Origin: SKHV01 sp963678565
GTDB lineage: Bacteria; Bacteroidota; Bacteroidia; Bacteroidales; Prolixibacteraceae
DNA length: 64,000 nt
NCBI GenBank assembly: GCA_963678565.1
Contig: OY782875.1
Location: 2,356,001-2,420,000 of the forward strand
Reading direction: 5' to 3'
This document shows, in pieces, positions 26,964 through 34,850 of this stretch. The notes beneath the pieces are model-generated. The model was not told the origin of the DNA, ran no database searches, and saw nothing but the letters and a program-made list of their open reading frames with translations. Within the stretch, counting starts at the first letter, position 1. Each line of letters opens with the position of its first letter. The position numbers and the translations under genes are program-made.

Positions 26964-27683
26964 TTCCATTATTTCCCGCAATACCTTCTCAATATCCTGT
27001 CGATCAAAACCAGGTTTTATTTTTGGATGATAAAGCATCTCGATGATCTCTCGATCTTTTTCATTTAGCGAATGATAAATTAAGCCATCTTTATTCTTGT
27101 TTTCGTAAAACAGACTTTGTTTATCGTTTAAAATATCTTGTGCTAAACCAAGCGATTGCACCAATTCTTCAATAAGTGTGTTCTTCTGTATCTCCATCGT
27201 TTCCGATGTTTTAATGAAAATCTGTGATCTGTAGATCTTGTAATCACTATAATAAAAATTAGTCCAGCCGGCAAAAGTGCTTTTTAAATGAGGAAGCAAT
27301 TCAGGCGAAATATTCTTTACATTTTCATATTTACAAAATGTAAGAACCGAGTTACTTTGCAACGAATCTTCAACCAATTTTATGGATAAATATTCTGGTG
27401 CAATTTCATTCAATTCTTCTATTTTCGATTCTAAAAACATCCTTTGTTCTGGATAAACAGTATCTGATTTTATCCAAATATTAATGGGCTGTTCCCATTT
27501 TCTAATGTACTGAGAAACGCCTATCTCCGATCCTGTGGCAATTTCTACGAAATTATCGATCTTGCGCTTTTGTTCTTTGTCAACAAAGAAGTCGTATCGT
27601 GAATAAATATGTGCTATCTGATAAGCTAAAAATAAATTCAGAATTAACGAGAGCACCAAGACTATTATCCATTTTGTTTTCAT
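26961..27683 (-). CDS. DUF2927 domain-containing membrane-anchored protein
   Basis: A 240-residue protein with one N-terminal transmembrane segment (residues 5-27) and a DUF2927 domain. The conserved segment EELVQSLGLAQD (173-184) and the later DREIIEMLYHPKIKPGF (about 210-226) are characteristic. The family resembles predicted zinc peptidases, and here the E172-E-L-V-Q176 motif stands where such enzymes carry HExxH; catalytic activity is unproven. The gene follows a TlpA-type lipoprotein immediately, with no gap, so they are co-transcribed. Confidence 0.7.
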   Translation of the reverse strand: MKTKWIIVLVLSLILNLFLAYQIAHIYSRYDFFVDKEQKRKIDNFVEIATGSEIGVSQYIRKWEQPINIWIKSDTVYPEQRMFLESKIEELNEIAPEYLSIKLVEDSLQSNSVLTFCKYENVKNISPELLPHLKSTFAGWTNFYYSDYKIYRSQIFIKTSETMEIQKNTLIEELVQSLGLAQDILNDKQSLFYENKNKDGLIYHSLNEKDREIIEMLYHPKIKPGFDRQDIEKVLREIME

Positions 27684-29186
27684 TTATTCAATTGCTAAGT
27701 AATTTTCAATAGTTTTAATTGTTTTTTCCTGATTGCTTGGGCGAGGAGCATCTTTCATCACGATCCTGCCATTTTTATCAATCAATGCATAATGAGGAAT
27801 ACCATTGAAATTAAAATAGCCTGAAAGTATTTCAAATTGCTTGTCGCTAAGTAAAACATGCTCACCTGTAAACTTAAAGTTTGCAATGGTCGATTTCCAC
27901 GATTCTTCGGTACATCGATTGGCCAAAAATAAAAATACCACATCCTTGCTTTCAAAATATTTTTGAAGCTCGGTTGAATGAGGCATTTCGGCCATACAAG
28001 GACTACACCAAGGAGCCCAAAAGTCAATATAAATCACTTTGTTCTTATAACTTGCTACCAATTCACTCATGAATTCTGCAACTTCAGTTGATTTGATTGA
28101 TGATAGGTTGGCATTTCCAGTATCTTTATTGTTTAAAAAGGCTATTAATTTTTTATGTTCTTGATTAATTATTTTTTTCAATACAGGTTCTGTTATTTTA
28201 GTAGAATCATATATTTCCTCAAATAAACTAAGCATATGACCTTTTAAAATTTGATAATTGTAAGTGCTATAGAAGATTTCGAATGTTAAACCTGAAGAAT
28301 GCATTTCGGTTAAACTATTCATTAACAGAACTGACTCGACCTCTTTTCCTTTAGCGTATAGTTCTCTTGCTCTTAGCAAAGAATCTTTAGGCTGCTCAGC
28401 CACATACATCGAAAGTTCATGCATGAACCCCATATGTGGGAAAGAGAAATATTGATGATCATTCATATCATAGTTGCTCAAAGAACTAAAAAAGTCATCG
28501 GGTAAATGCAAACTGTCTTCAGAAATATCATTCAAATAGGGGTGATACCAGCGATATCTTAAAATGTCTTCCCAAATGTGATATTTTAGAAAATCCTCAG
28601 CAATCATATTAAATGCTGCAGGTGCTGAGTTTTTTTCCTTAAATTCAGTAATTATTTTTGAATAAGCTTCTTTTTTAGCTATTTCGAAAGCCATGAATTC
28701 AGATGGAGACATCTTTTTCATTACTTCTTGTGCTTCTTTGAAATAAGATGATTCTCCAATAACACTAGTAAGTTTATTTAACAACTTATTTGTTTCGGCA
28801 TGAGGATCGTGTACAAAATCAACAAAATCGATATTGTCGTCTTTTAGTAGTTTTGAATCCAATTCTAAGTATAAACTATCGCCAGGTTCAATTGCTAAAG
28901 TGATAAAACTTCCATACTTCAAGTAAACTTCCTGAAAAATATAAGTTGGGTATTTTATTTTAAAATTTCCCAGGGTATCAATTTCGGCAACCATTTTTTT
29001 TTCTATTTCGAAAAAATCACGACGAATAACTGAAATGGTTTGTGGATGTTCGGCAGGATTGTAGTTGGTTATTTTCCCTGCAATTACAACTGGTTTTTCT
29101 TCGAAAGCAGCTGGTTGGTTGTTTTGGCAAGCCTGAAACAATACTACGAGAAGAAATAGAATTAGGCTTTGAGTATTTTTAATCAT
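27684..29186 (-). CDS. TlpA family thioredoxin-like lipoprotein
   Basis: A 500-residue periplasmic or outer-membrane lipoprotein. The signal MIKNTQSLILFLLVVLFQAC gives lipid-attached Cys20. A long N-terminal region (about 30-350) resembles the DUF4369-type domain that precedes TlpA in Bacteroidota. The C-terminal thioredoxin fold contains DFWAPWCSPCMAEMP, with the CxxC pair expected near residue 394-397. Such proteins act as disulfide reductases in cytochrome or periplasmic thiol chemistry. It lies between DUF6263 (13 bp upstream) and DUF2927 (1 bp downstream). Substrate unknown. Confidence 0.85.
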   Translation of the reverse strand: MIKNTQSLILFLLVVLFQACQNNQPAAFEEKPVVIAGKITNYNPAEHPQTISVIRRDFFEIEKKMVAEIDTLGNFKIKYPTYIFQEVYLKYGSFITLAIEPGDSLYLELDSKLLKDDNIDFVDFVHDPHAETNKLLNKLTSVIGESSYFKEAQEVMKKMSPSEFMAFEIAKKEAYSKIITEFKEKNSAPAAFNMIAEDFLKYHIWEDILRYRWYHPYLNDISEDSLHLPDDFFSSLSNYDMNDHQYFSFPHMGFMHELSMYVAEQPKDSLLRARELYAKGKEVESVLLMNSLTEMHSSGLTFEIFYSTYNYQILKGHMLSLFEEIYDSTKITEPVLKKIINQEHKKLIAFLNNKDTGNANLSSIKSTEVAEFMSELVASYKNKVIYIDFWAPWCSPCMAEMPHSTELQKYFESKDVVFLFLANRCTEESWKSTIANFKFTGEHVLLSDKQFEILSGYFNFNGIPHYALIDKNGRIVMKDAPRPSNQEKTIKTIENYLAIE

Positions 29187-29199
29187 TTAACGAAGTATC

Positions 29200-30111
29200 T
29201 TATTCGGTTATCATTATATCGCTTTGCATTTTCATTGGAAGTTTCATTGCTTCAGGTAAATTGTCACCCGACATTAATATTTCACCTTCCAATTTTTGTG
29301 TCATTTTAGCTTCTTTAACCCAACCGGTTTTTCTGTCAATCTTCATGTTGGTTTTCATTTCACCGCTAAGTTGATATTCCATTTTCATTGGTCCCATTTC
29401 TATCGCAGCTGAAACTTCAGGGGTTGCAAGCAATGACGTACCTGTTACGTTCGCAACTGATTTATCGAAATCAACCAATTTATATGTGCTTTTCGAGTTG
29501 ATGGTAAAACCCATGTTCTGATTTGACTCGGATTCCCATTCAGCACCTTTTTTAATTTTTCCTTCAGGATAAATTGCAGTAGTTTTTTCAAAACTATTCT
29601 TGAAGGCATCTTCGCCAAATGCTTGCTCAAACTGTTGTTTCATTTGTTCAATTTGTGGATTGCTATGCTCAACATCATCAAACATGGAAGTCATTAATTC
29701 ACTCATTCCTTCAATTTCTAGAACTTTTCCTTTTTCAGTCATGGTCATACTAAATTTTTTACCAATAATTTTTGATAAAACAGCAGAAAGTGGATCACTT
29801 TCATCGTTACTTTCCGACGAAAAACTTTGATTACCTTGTGGCATTTTCATATCCATGCTCATTTCATCGTAACAAATTTCGAGCTTGAAATTCCCATCAA
29901 CAATATCAACCACCTTAAATGACGAAGTGCAGTGCATGGTAATCAGTATGTCTATTTTTTGTCCCATTACTTCCTGGGCCACTTTGGTTTTCGAAACCAT
30001 TATCTGTTTGTAGGTTTCACCTTTTTCTAAGTTTAATTTTAGATCCAGTTTTTTTGCAAACGATATTTGAACTGCAAAAAGGATTGCAAATAAGAAAATA
30101 AGTTTTTTCAT
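29200..30111 (-). CDS. DUF6263 family exported protein
   Basis: A 303-residue protein with a cleaved signal peptide (residues 1-19, ending at SFA) and a beta-rich mature part rich in methionine (for example EMSMDMKMPQ near 84-93 and AIEMGPMKMEYQ near 235). It matches the DUF6263 family, of unknown function, common in Bacteroidota. Located at the head of the TlpA-DUF2927 group with short spacing, it is probably in the same operon. Confidence 0.65.
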   Translation of the reverse strand: MKKLIFLFAILFAVQISFAKKLDLKLNLEKGETYKQIMVSKTKVAQEVMGQKIDILITMHCTSSFKVVDIVDGNFKLEICYDEMSMDMKMPQGNQSFSSESNDESDPLSAVLSKIIGKKFSMTMTEKGKVLEIEGMSELMTSMFDDVEHSNPQIEQMKQQFEQAFGEDAFKNSFEKTTAIYPEGKIKKGAEWESESNQNMGFTINSKSTYKLVDFDKSVANVTGTSLLATPEVSAAIEMGPMKMEYQLSGEMKTNMKIDRKTGWVKEAKMTQKLEGEILMSGDNLPEAMKLPMKMQSDIMITE

Positions 30112-30133
30112 AATAAGATAGATTAGTTATGTG

Positions 30134-30502
30134 TTATAGTGCTTTATTTAAGGATTTTGCCGCGAATTTAGCGCCAAAACCAACAAAAATTAATACGATT
30201 CCAAAAATAAGATTTTGCCATCCACTAAAATGATAAGAATTACTAACTTCAGTTATAATAGAGTGGATTATATTAGCGATTATAAATCCGAACCCTGATG
30301 GGATAAAGATTTTATTAAATATAATTAAAATACTTTCAATATTCAAGGCTTTAAATTCTTGCTCTTGATTAATGAATTTGGCACTTAAAAAATTAATTAC
30401 TTGTAGAAAAAGGAATATGATAATAACTGCAAGTACAAATTTGCTAAATAATACGGGGAGGTTCCCCAATAATGCATCGATGTTGAAGTTTTGTGTTTTC
30501 AT
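30134..30502 (-). CDS. Small membrane protein of unknown function
   Basis: A 122-residue protein with three to four hydrophobic segments: about 17-38 (FVLAVIIIFLFLQVI), 55-75 (LIIFNKIFIPSGFGFIIANI) and 90-112 (WQNLIFGIVLIFVGFGAKFA). I recognise no family. It lies between DUF6263 (22 bp) and DUF6261 (32 bp) genes on the same strand and may be co-transcribed with them. Confidence 0.6.
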   Translation of the reverse strand: MKTQNFNIDALLGNLPVLFSKFVLAVIIIFLFLQVINFLSAKFINQEQEFKALNIESILIIFNKIFIPSGFGFIIANIIHSIITEVSNSYHFSGWQNLIFGIVLIFVGFGAKFAAKSLNKAL

Positions 30503-30534
30503 GTGTTTGTTTATAAGTAATTAGTTGGTTGTTG

Positions 30535-31284
30535 TTAAATAAAAAGGTTATTGCTTATTAGGCTTGTTGATTTTTCAGTTCTTGCAGAACTTTCTTTTTT
30601 GAACGTTTTTTTAACGATACGATTTTGTTCTCGAATTATTTCCATTAGAGCATTTGTGAAATGATCGTAGTTGCGGTGTTGTAGGGTACGCAACGCTTCC
30701 AAATATCTCATTAGTTGTTGATTGATCAAAAGAATTAATATTAAACGTATAGAACTGGCTGGTTCCGGCTGCAAGGTCTTGCTTTTCTTAAAATTTAACT
30801 CTGCTTCTTCAAAGGCTTTTTGTTGTTGAGCTAAAGCTTCTATCAAGGCTTTACATCCTGCGATTTTCGCAATAAAAGGAGCAAGACTTTCAATCGATAA
30901 ATCAAGCAATAGCGAATGTATTAGTGCTGACTCAACGGCGTAAGATTTATAACGAATACTTAGTCCATAGTTTTGAAATATGTCGATTACTTTTTGTGCA
31001 GCCTCTTGAATTTCAGGATCAGGAATGTGCAGATTTCCTATTAAAAGTTTATCGAGCGCGTTAATTGCTTCTCCACGCAATTGATCTTTTTCTTTTAAGT
31101 TCGAATACGTTTTGATGCGTTTATTGAGATCAGTAAGCCGATTGCATTCTTGTTTTATTCGATCCATAATGCCTGCTAATTGAATATCAAACGTTAATGA
31201 AGACTTTAAATATAACTGATAAATGAGGTTTGCAATGCCATTAACTTCGCTAGTCCGCGCATTTACATGAAGGTTGGTGATCAT
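30535..31284 (-). CDS. DUF6261 family protein
   Basis: A 249-residue, mostly alpha-helical soluble protein without signal peptide, matching the DUF6261 family of Bacteroidota (N-terminus MITNLHVNARTSEVNGIANL, helical repeats with LxxLxxRI patterns around residues 45-120). Function unknown. The C-terminal part is basic (FTNALMEIIREQNRIVKKTFKK). It is the most upstream gene of the 27-31 kb leftward group. Confidence 0.65.
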   Translation of the reverse strand: MITNLHVNARTSEVNGIANLIYQLYLKSSLTFDIQLAGIMDRIKQECNRLTDLNKRIKTYSNLKEKDQLRGEAINALDKLLIGNLHIPDPEIQEAAQKVIDIFQNYGLSIRYKSYAVESALIHSLLLDLSIESLAPFIAKIAGCKALIEALAQQQKAFEEAELNFKKSKTLQPEPASSIRLILILLINQQLMRYLEALRTLQHRNYDHFTNALMEIIREQNRIVKKTFKKESSARTEKSTSLISNNLFI

Positions 31285-31936
31285 TGCTTGGTTTTTATTT
31301 GGGAACTCCCTTGGTGTTGAATTAGTATACTATGGAATTGTTTTTTATTCTATAATATTAATATAAATAAGTCAAAATGTCAATCGTTTTTAAGTTTTAC
31401 CATTGGCAAAGTGTTTAAAAAATGTAGTTGAAACGATTGTCGGTAAAATTTGCTCTAAAAAACCAGTATCATACCTTTATTTTTGATGGAAAAGTGTCAA
31501 ATTTTGAGTTATTCTATTAAGTATAATGTTATAAATATTGAAATGATTAATAAATAACTCATACCTTTATAAATAAATATTATCTTATAAAATTGAATTA
31601 TCTATCTAATATATGTCTATAAGTTAGTGAGTAAGCTATTATTCAAATAATTATAATTTTATAAATATGTGAATTATTGAATAATGAATGTATTGCGCAA
31701 TAAATTACTGCCTATTACAACACAATCTAAGCTTTGCAAGTTGCGATTTTGTAAAATTTCAGGCTAAGTAAATGTATTGTTTGTAAGTACGCTAGTAATT
31801 TTCTTCGAGTTAAGCCTTTGTTCATTTCACAAACTTTCTGCCTCAAACATTATCAAGTCTTCAAAAGGATGGAAGGCTGCGTACTTATGAATGGATATTA
31901 AAAGTTTTAATTATTTTCGCGACAAAGTTTAAAACA
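31285..31936. other. AT-rich intergenic region with nothing recognised
   Basis: About 650 bp between the divergent DUF6261 and rlmD genes. It is very AT-rich, has no open frame of note, no hairpin terminator and no recognisable promoter except a weak TTATTTTCG near 31910. The region resembles the dnaA upstream region in composition but shows none of its palindromes. Confidence 0.5.
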
Positions 31937-33346
31937 ATGGGAAGAAGTCGCAAAAATAAGCCACTATACGAAGCAGTAGAAATAATAGATATTGCAGCCG
32001 AAGGAAAAGCAATCGCAAAAATTGATGATGTTGTGCTGTTTGTGCAACAAGGAATTCCGGGCGACATTGTCGATGTACAGGTATCTAAAAAGCGCAAACG
32101 TTTTCAAGAAGGATATGTGGTGAAATTTCACAAATACTCAGAGAAAAGGGTGGAGGCTTTTTGTGAACACTTTGGTGTTTGTGGCGGCTGTAAGTGGCAA
32201 AATCTTCCGTACAACGAACAGTTGAAATTTAAACAAAAGCAGGTAGTTGATCAATTAACCCGCATTGGCAAACTTGAATTACCTGAAGTAACGCCAATTT
32301 TAGGATCTGAAAAAACTACTTTTTATCGCAATAAGCTTGAATTTACCTTTTCAAATAAACGATGGCTAACCTTTGATGAAATTGATAACGACCTCGATCC
32401 AAAAGATAAAAATGCACTGGGTTTTCATGTACCACGTTTGTTCGATAAAATTATCGACATCAATAAATGCTGGCTACAAGGTGAGCCTTCTAACGAAATT
32501 AGAAATTTCATTAGAAAATATGCCTTAGATAATCAATTAGAGTTCTTCGACATTAAAGAACAAAAAGGCTTGTTGCGCAATTTAATTATTCGCACTTCAA
32601 CCACTGGTGAACTCATGGTGATTATTTCCTTTTTTAGAAACGATGCTGAAGAAATTAAAAAGCTGTTACAAGCATTTTCAGATGCTTTTCCGCAAGTAAC
32701 AGCGCTGATGTATGTGATCAATCAAAAAGGAAACGATACAATTCTTGATCAGGATATTTTAACATTTAAAGGAGCCGATCACATTTACGAAGAAATGGAA
32801 GGATTGAAGTTTAAAATTGGTCCAAAGTCGTTTTATCAAACTAATTCAGAACAAGCTTACGAATTATATAAAGTTACCCGTAGTTTTGCAGGTTTAACCG
32901 GCAATGAGGTAGTGTATGATTTGTATACAGGAACAGGCACGATTGCCAATTTTATTGCCCAAAAAGCTGCAAAAGTAGTAGGAATTGAATACGTTCCTGA
33001 AGCCATTGAAGATGCAAAAGTAAATTCTGAGATCAACGAAATTACCAATACGCACTTTTATGCTGGCGACATGAAAAAGGTTTTATCGCCTGAATTAATT
33101 GAAGAACATGGGCAGCCCGATGTGATCATTACCGATCCGCCAAGAGCAGGAATGGATCCGCAGGTTGTTGAAACAATTTTGAATGCATCGCCTAAAAAGA
33201 TTGTCTATGTGAGTTGTAATCCGTCCACACAAGCACGTGATTTACAATTATTGGACGTACAATATCAAGTTGATGCAGTACAGCCGGTTGATATGTTTCC
33301 ACACACATATCATGTTGAGAATGTAGTTTTGTTAAAACGCAGATAG
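31937..33346 (+). CDS. rlmD: 23S rRNA (uracil-5-)-methyltransferase RlmD (RumA-type)
   Basis: A SAM-dependent RNA m5U methyltransferase that modifies 23S rRNA. A TRAM domain (about residues 10-65) is followed by a [4Fe-4S] ligand set C76, C82, C85 and C178, the SAM site VVYDLYTGTGTIANF (326-340), DPPRAGMDP (400-408) and the catalytic cysteine C427 in YVSCNPSTQ. Length 469 is typical of the RumA/RlmD group rather than TrmA or RlmC. The precise target is assigned by homology group and could be another uridine of the 23S rRNA. Confidence 0.85.
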   Translation: MGRSRKNKPLYEAVEIIDIAAEGKAIAKIDDVVLFVQQGIPGDIVDVQVSKKRKRFQEGYVVKFHKYSEKRVEAFCEHFGVCGGCKWQNLPYNEQLKFKQKQVVDQLTRIGKLELPEVTPILGSEKTTFYRNKLEFTFSNKRWLTFDEIDNDLDPKDKNALGFHVPRLFDKIIDINKCWLQGEPSNEIRNFIRKYALDNQLEFFDIKEQKGLLRNLIIRTSTTGELMVIISFFRNDAEEIKKLLQAFSDAFPQVTALMYVINQKGNDTILDQDILTFKGADHIYEEMEGLKFKIGPKSFYQTNSEQAYELYKVTRSFAGLTGNEVVYDLYTGTGTIANFIAQKAAKVVGIEYVPEAIEDAKVNSEINEITNTHFYAGDMKKVLSPELIEEHGQPDVIITDPPRAGMDPQVVETILNASPKKIVYVSCNPSTQARDLQLLDVQYQVDAVQPVDMFPHTYHVENVVLLKRR

Positions 33347-33418
33347 AAACTTTCTTTTATTCTTATTATTTAAATTCAATAAAAATAGTGTTACTTTGTG
33401 TTTATAAAACTCAATGTA

Positions 33419-34126
33419 ATGCATCACGACGATTTATACATATTAACCCCTGAATCAGTTTTATCGAAGGCCATCATTGCGCAACCCATTTTATTACAGG
33501 TTGTCAATCGATTTGGACTAAAATTAGGGTTGGGAAGTGCTTCAGTACAGGAGATCTGCGACGAAAACAATATTAATCTCAATGTTTTTATTTGCGTATC
33601 AAACCTTTATACCAACCAACATCTCGAAGAAGATTTGTCGAGTTTTATTGATGGATTGCCAGCAATGATTGAGTATTTAAGCAATTCTCATCACGAATTT
33701 CTGGATGAAAAGTATCCCGAAATAAAACATCAAATAAAATTACTTAGCCAATTAAATTCTGAAAAAGGAGTATTGATGGTAGACAAATTCTTTGATGAGT
33801 ATTTTCAAGAGGTTCGTGATCATCTTGCATACGAGAATGAAGTTGTTTTTCCGCATGTTTTATCAATGGTTAAAAACGAGGAAATAGTTCAAGACGAATT
33901 TTCTGTAAGTGTTTATAAAGACAAACACGATGATATAGAAGAGAAATTGAACGATTTAAAAAATCTTCTTATAAAATATCTTCCGGTGCAGCAAGATGGT
34001 AAAGTACGTATCGAGTTATTAAGAATGCTAAATGACTTAGAGAAAGAATTACATATTCATTCTGAAATAGAGGAAGGATTATTTATGCCAACTGTTGAAA
34101 TTTTAGAAAAATCGTTGGCCCAATGA
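33419..34126 (+). CDS. RIC/YtfE-like di-iron hemerythrin domain protein
   Basis: A 235-residue protein with the ligand spacing of repair-of-iron-centres proteins: H91 or H92, H135 and E139, H170, H214 and E218. The 44-residue H170-H214 gap equals YtfE H160-H204. The N-terminal ScdA_N-like segment (about 20-60, RFGLKLGLGSASVQEICDE) lacks the paired cysteines of ScdA/YtfE. The ATG at 33419 is preferred over a GTG at 33398 that overlaps a -7-like TTACTTTG (33391-33398). The next gene overlaps it by 4 bp. A role in nitrosative or oxidative stress repair is inferred from the family. Confidence 0.8.
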   Translation: MHHDDLYILTPESVLSKAIIAQPILLQVVNRFGLKLGLGSASVQEICDENNINLNVFICVSNLYTNQHLEEDLSSFIDGLPAMIEYLSNSHHEFLDEKYPEIKHQIKLLSQLNSEKGVLMVDKFFDEYFQEVRDHLAYENEVVFPHVLSMVKNEEIVQDEFSVSVYKDKHDDIEEKLNDLKNLLIKYLPVQQDGKVRIELLRMLNDLEKELHIHSEIEEGLFMPTVEILEKSLAQ

Positions 34127-34713
34127 GTTCAGAAAGAAAGCATATCATTGTAGCGCATCGCTCACATATTGTATTTCATGGTTTAACTTCGTTATTTAAA
34201 ATGGGGAAGCTAAATTTTAATGCCGACCATGTAACAAGCATTGATCAATTAGAGCGGATGATTGCCTCCAAGAAATACGATTATGTTTTTATCTCTCCTC
34301 AAGTAATTTTAAATTGTGAAGATCAATTTAATCATTTGCGTAACAAATCGAATGCGAAATATATTGGCTTATTGCAAGATGGCTTTGCGCGTGATACCAG
34401 AACCCAATTCGATGAGATTTTGTATTTATACGATTCAGAGAGCACCATTCTCGATGTTTTCAATAAGCTAGAAAAGCAATCAGACACGAATAGTTTCGAC
34501 AAATCGATGTTAAGCGATCGAGAATTAGATGTGCTAAAATTGATTGTTGAAGGATATTCCAACAAAGAGATCGGGGAAAAATTATTCATCAGTACCCACA
34601 CGGTAATTACTCACCGTAAGAATATTACACAAAAAACCGGCATAAAATCAGTTTCGGGATTAACAATTTTTGCTGTACTCAACAAATTGGTGGAAGTCGA
34701 CAATTACTTTTAA
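34123..34713 (+). CDS. LuxR-type regulator with atypical receiver domain
   Basis: A 196-residue regulator. The C-terminal LuxR/GerE helix-turn-helix is clear at 131-185 (LSDRELDVLKLIVEGYSNKEI). The N-terminal domain looks like a response-regulator receiver fold, but S58 stands where the phosphorylated Asp is expected (DYVFISPQ) and the acidic pocket at the end of strand 1 is absent (HIIVAHRSH). It may therefore work without phosphorylation. It shares an ATGA overlap with the RIC/hemerythrin gene, so the two are translationally coupled and may sense or respond together to NO, oxygen or iron damage. Confidence 0.85.
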   Translation: MSSERKHIIVAHRSHIVFHGLTSLFKMGKLNFNADHVTSIDQLERMIASKKYDYVFISPQVILNCEDQFNHLRNKSNAKYIGLLQDGFARDTRTQFDEILYLYDSESTILDVFNKLEKQSDTNSFDKSMLSDRELDVLKLIVEGYSNKEIGEKLFISTHTVITHRKNITQKTGIKSVSGLTIFAVLNKLVEVDNYF

Positions 34714-34850
34714 GCTTTCCTTCTAAAATAGATAAATTTCATGCTCGATTAAAAAAAGTATTTTGATCGTATATTTTGTATTGATACAATCGTTAATTTA
34801 GCCCGGATTTATTACAAACTATAACTTTATTTTTTTATTACTTTGAGTAA

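Noticed and set aside
33398..33418. GTG start for the RIC-like gene
   Set aside because: It overlaps the TTACTTTG promoter-like element; the ATG at 33419 is a better start.
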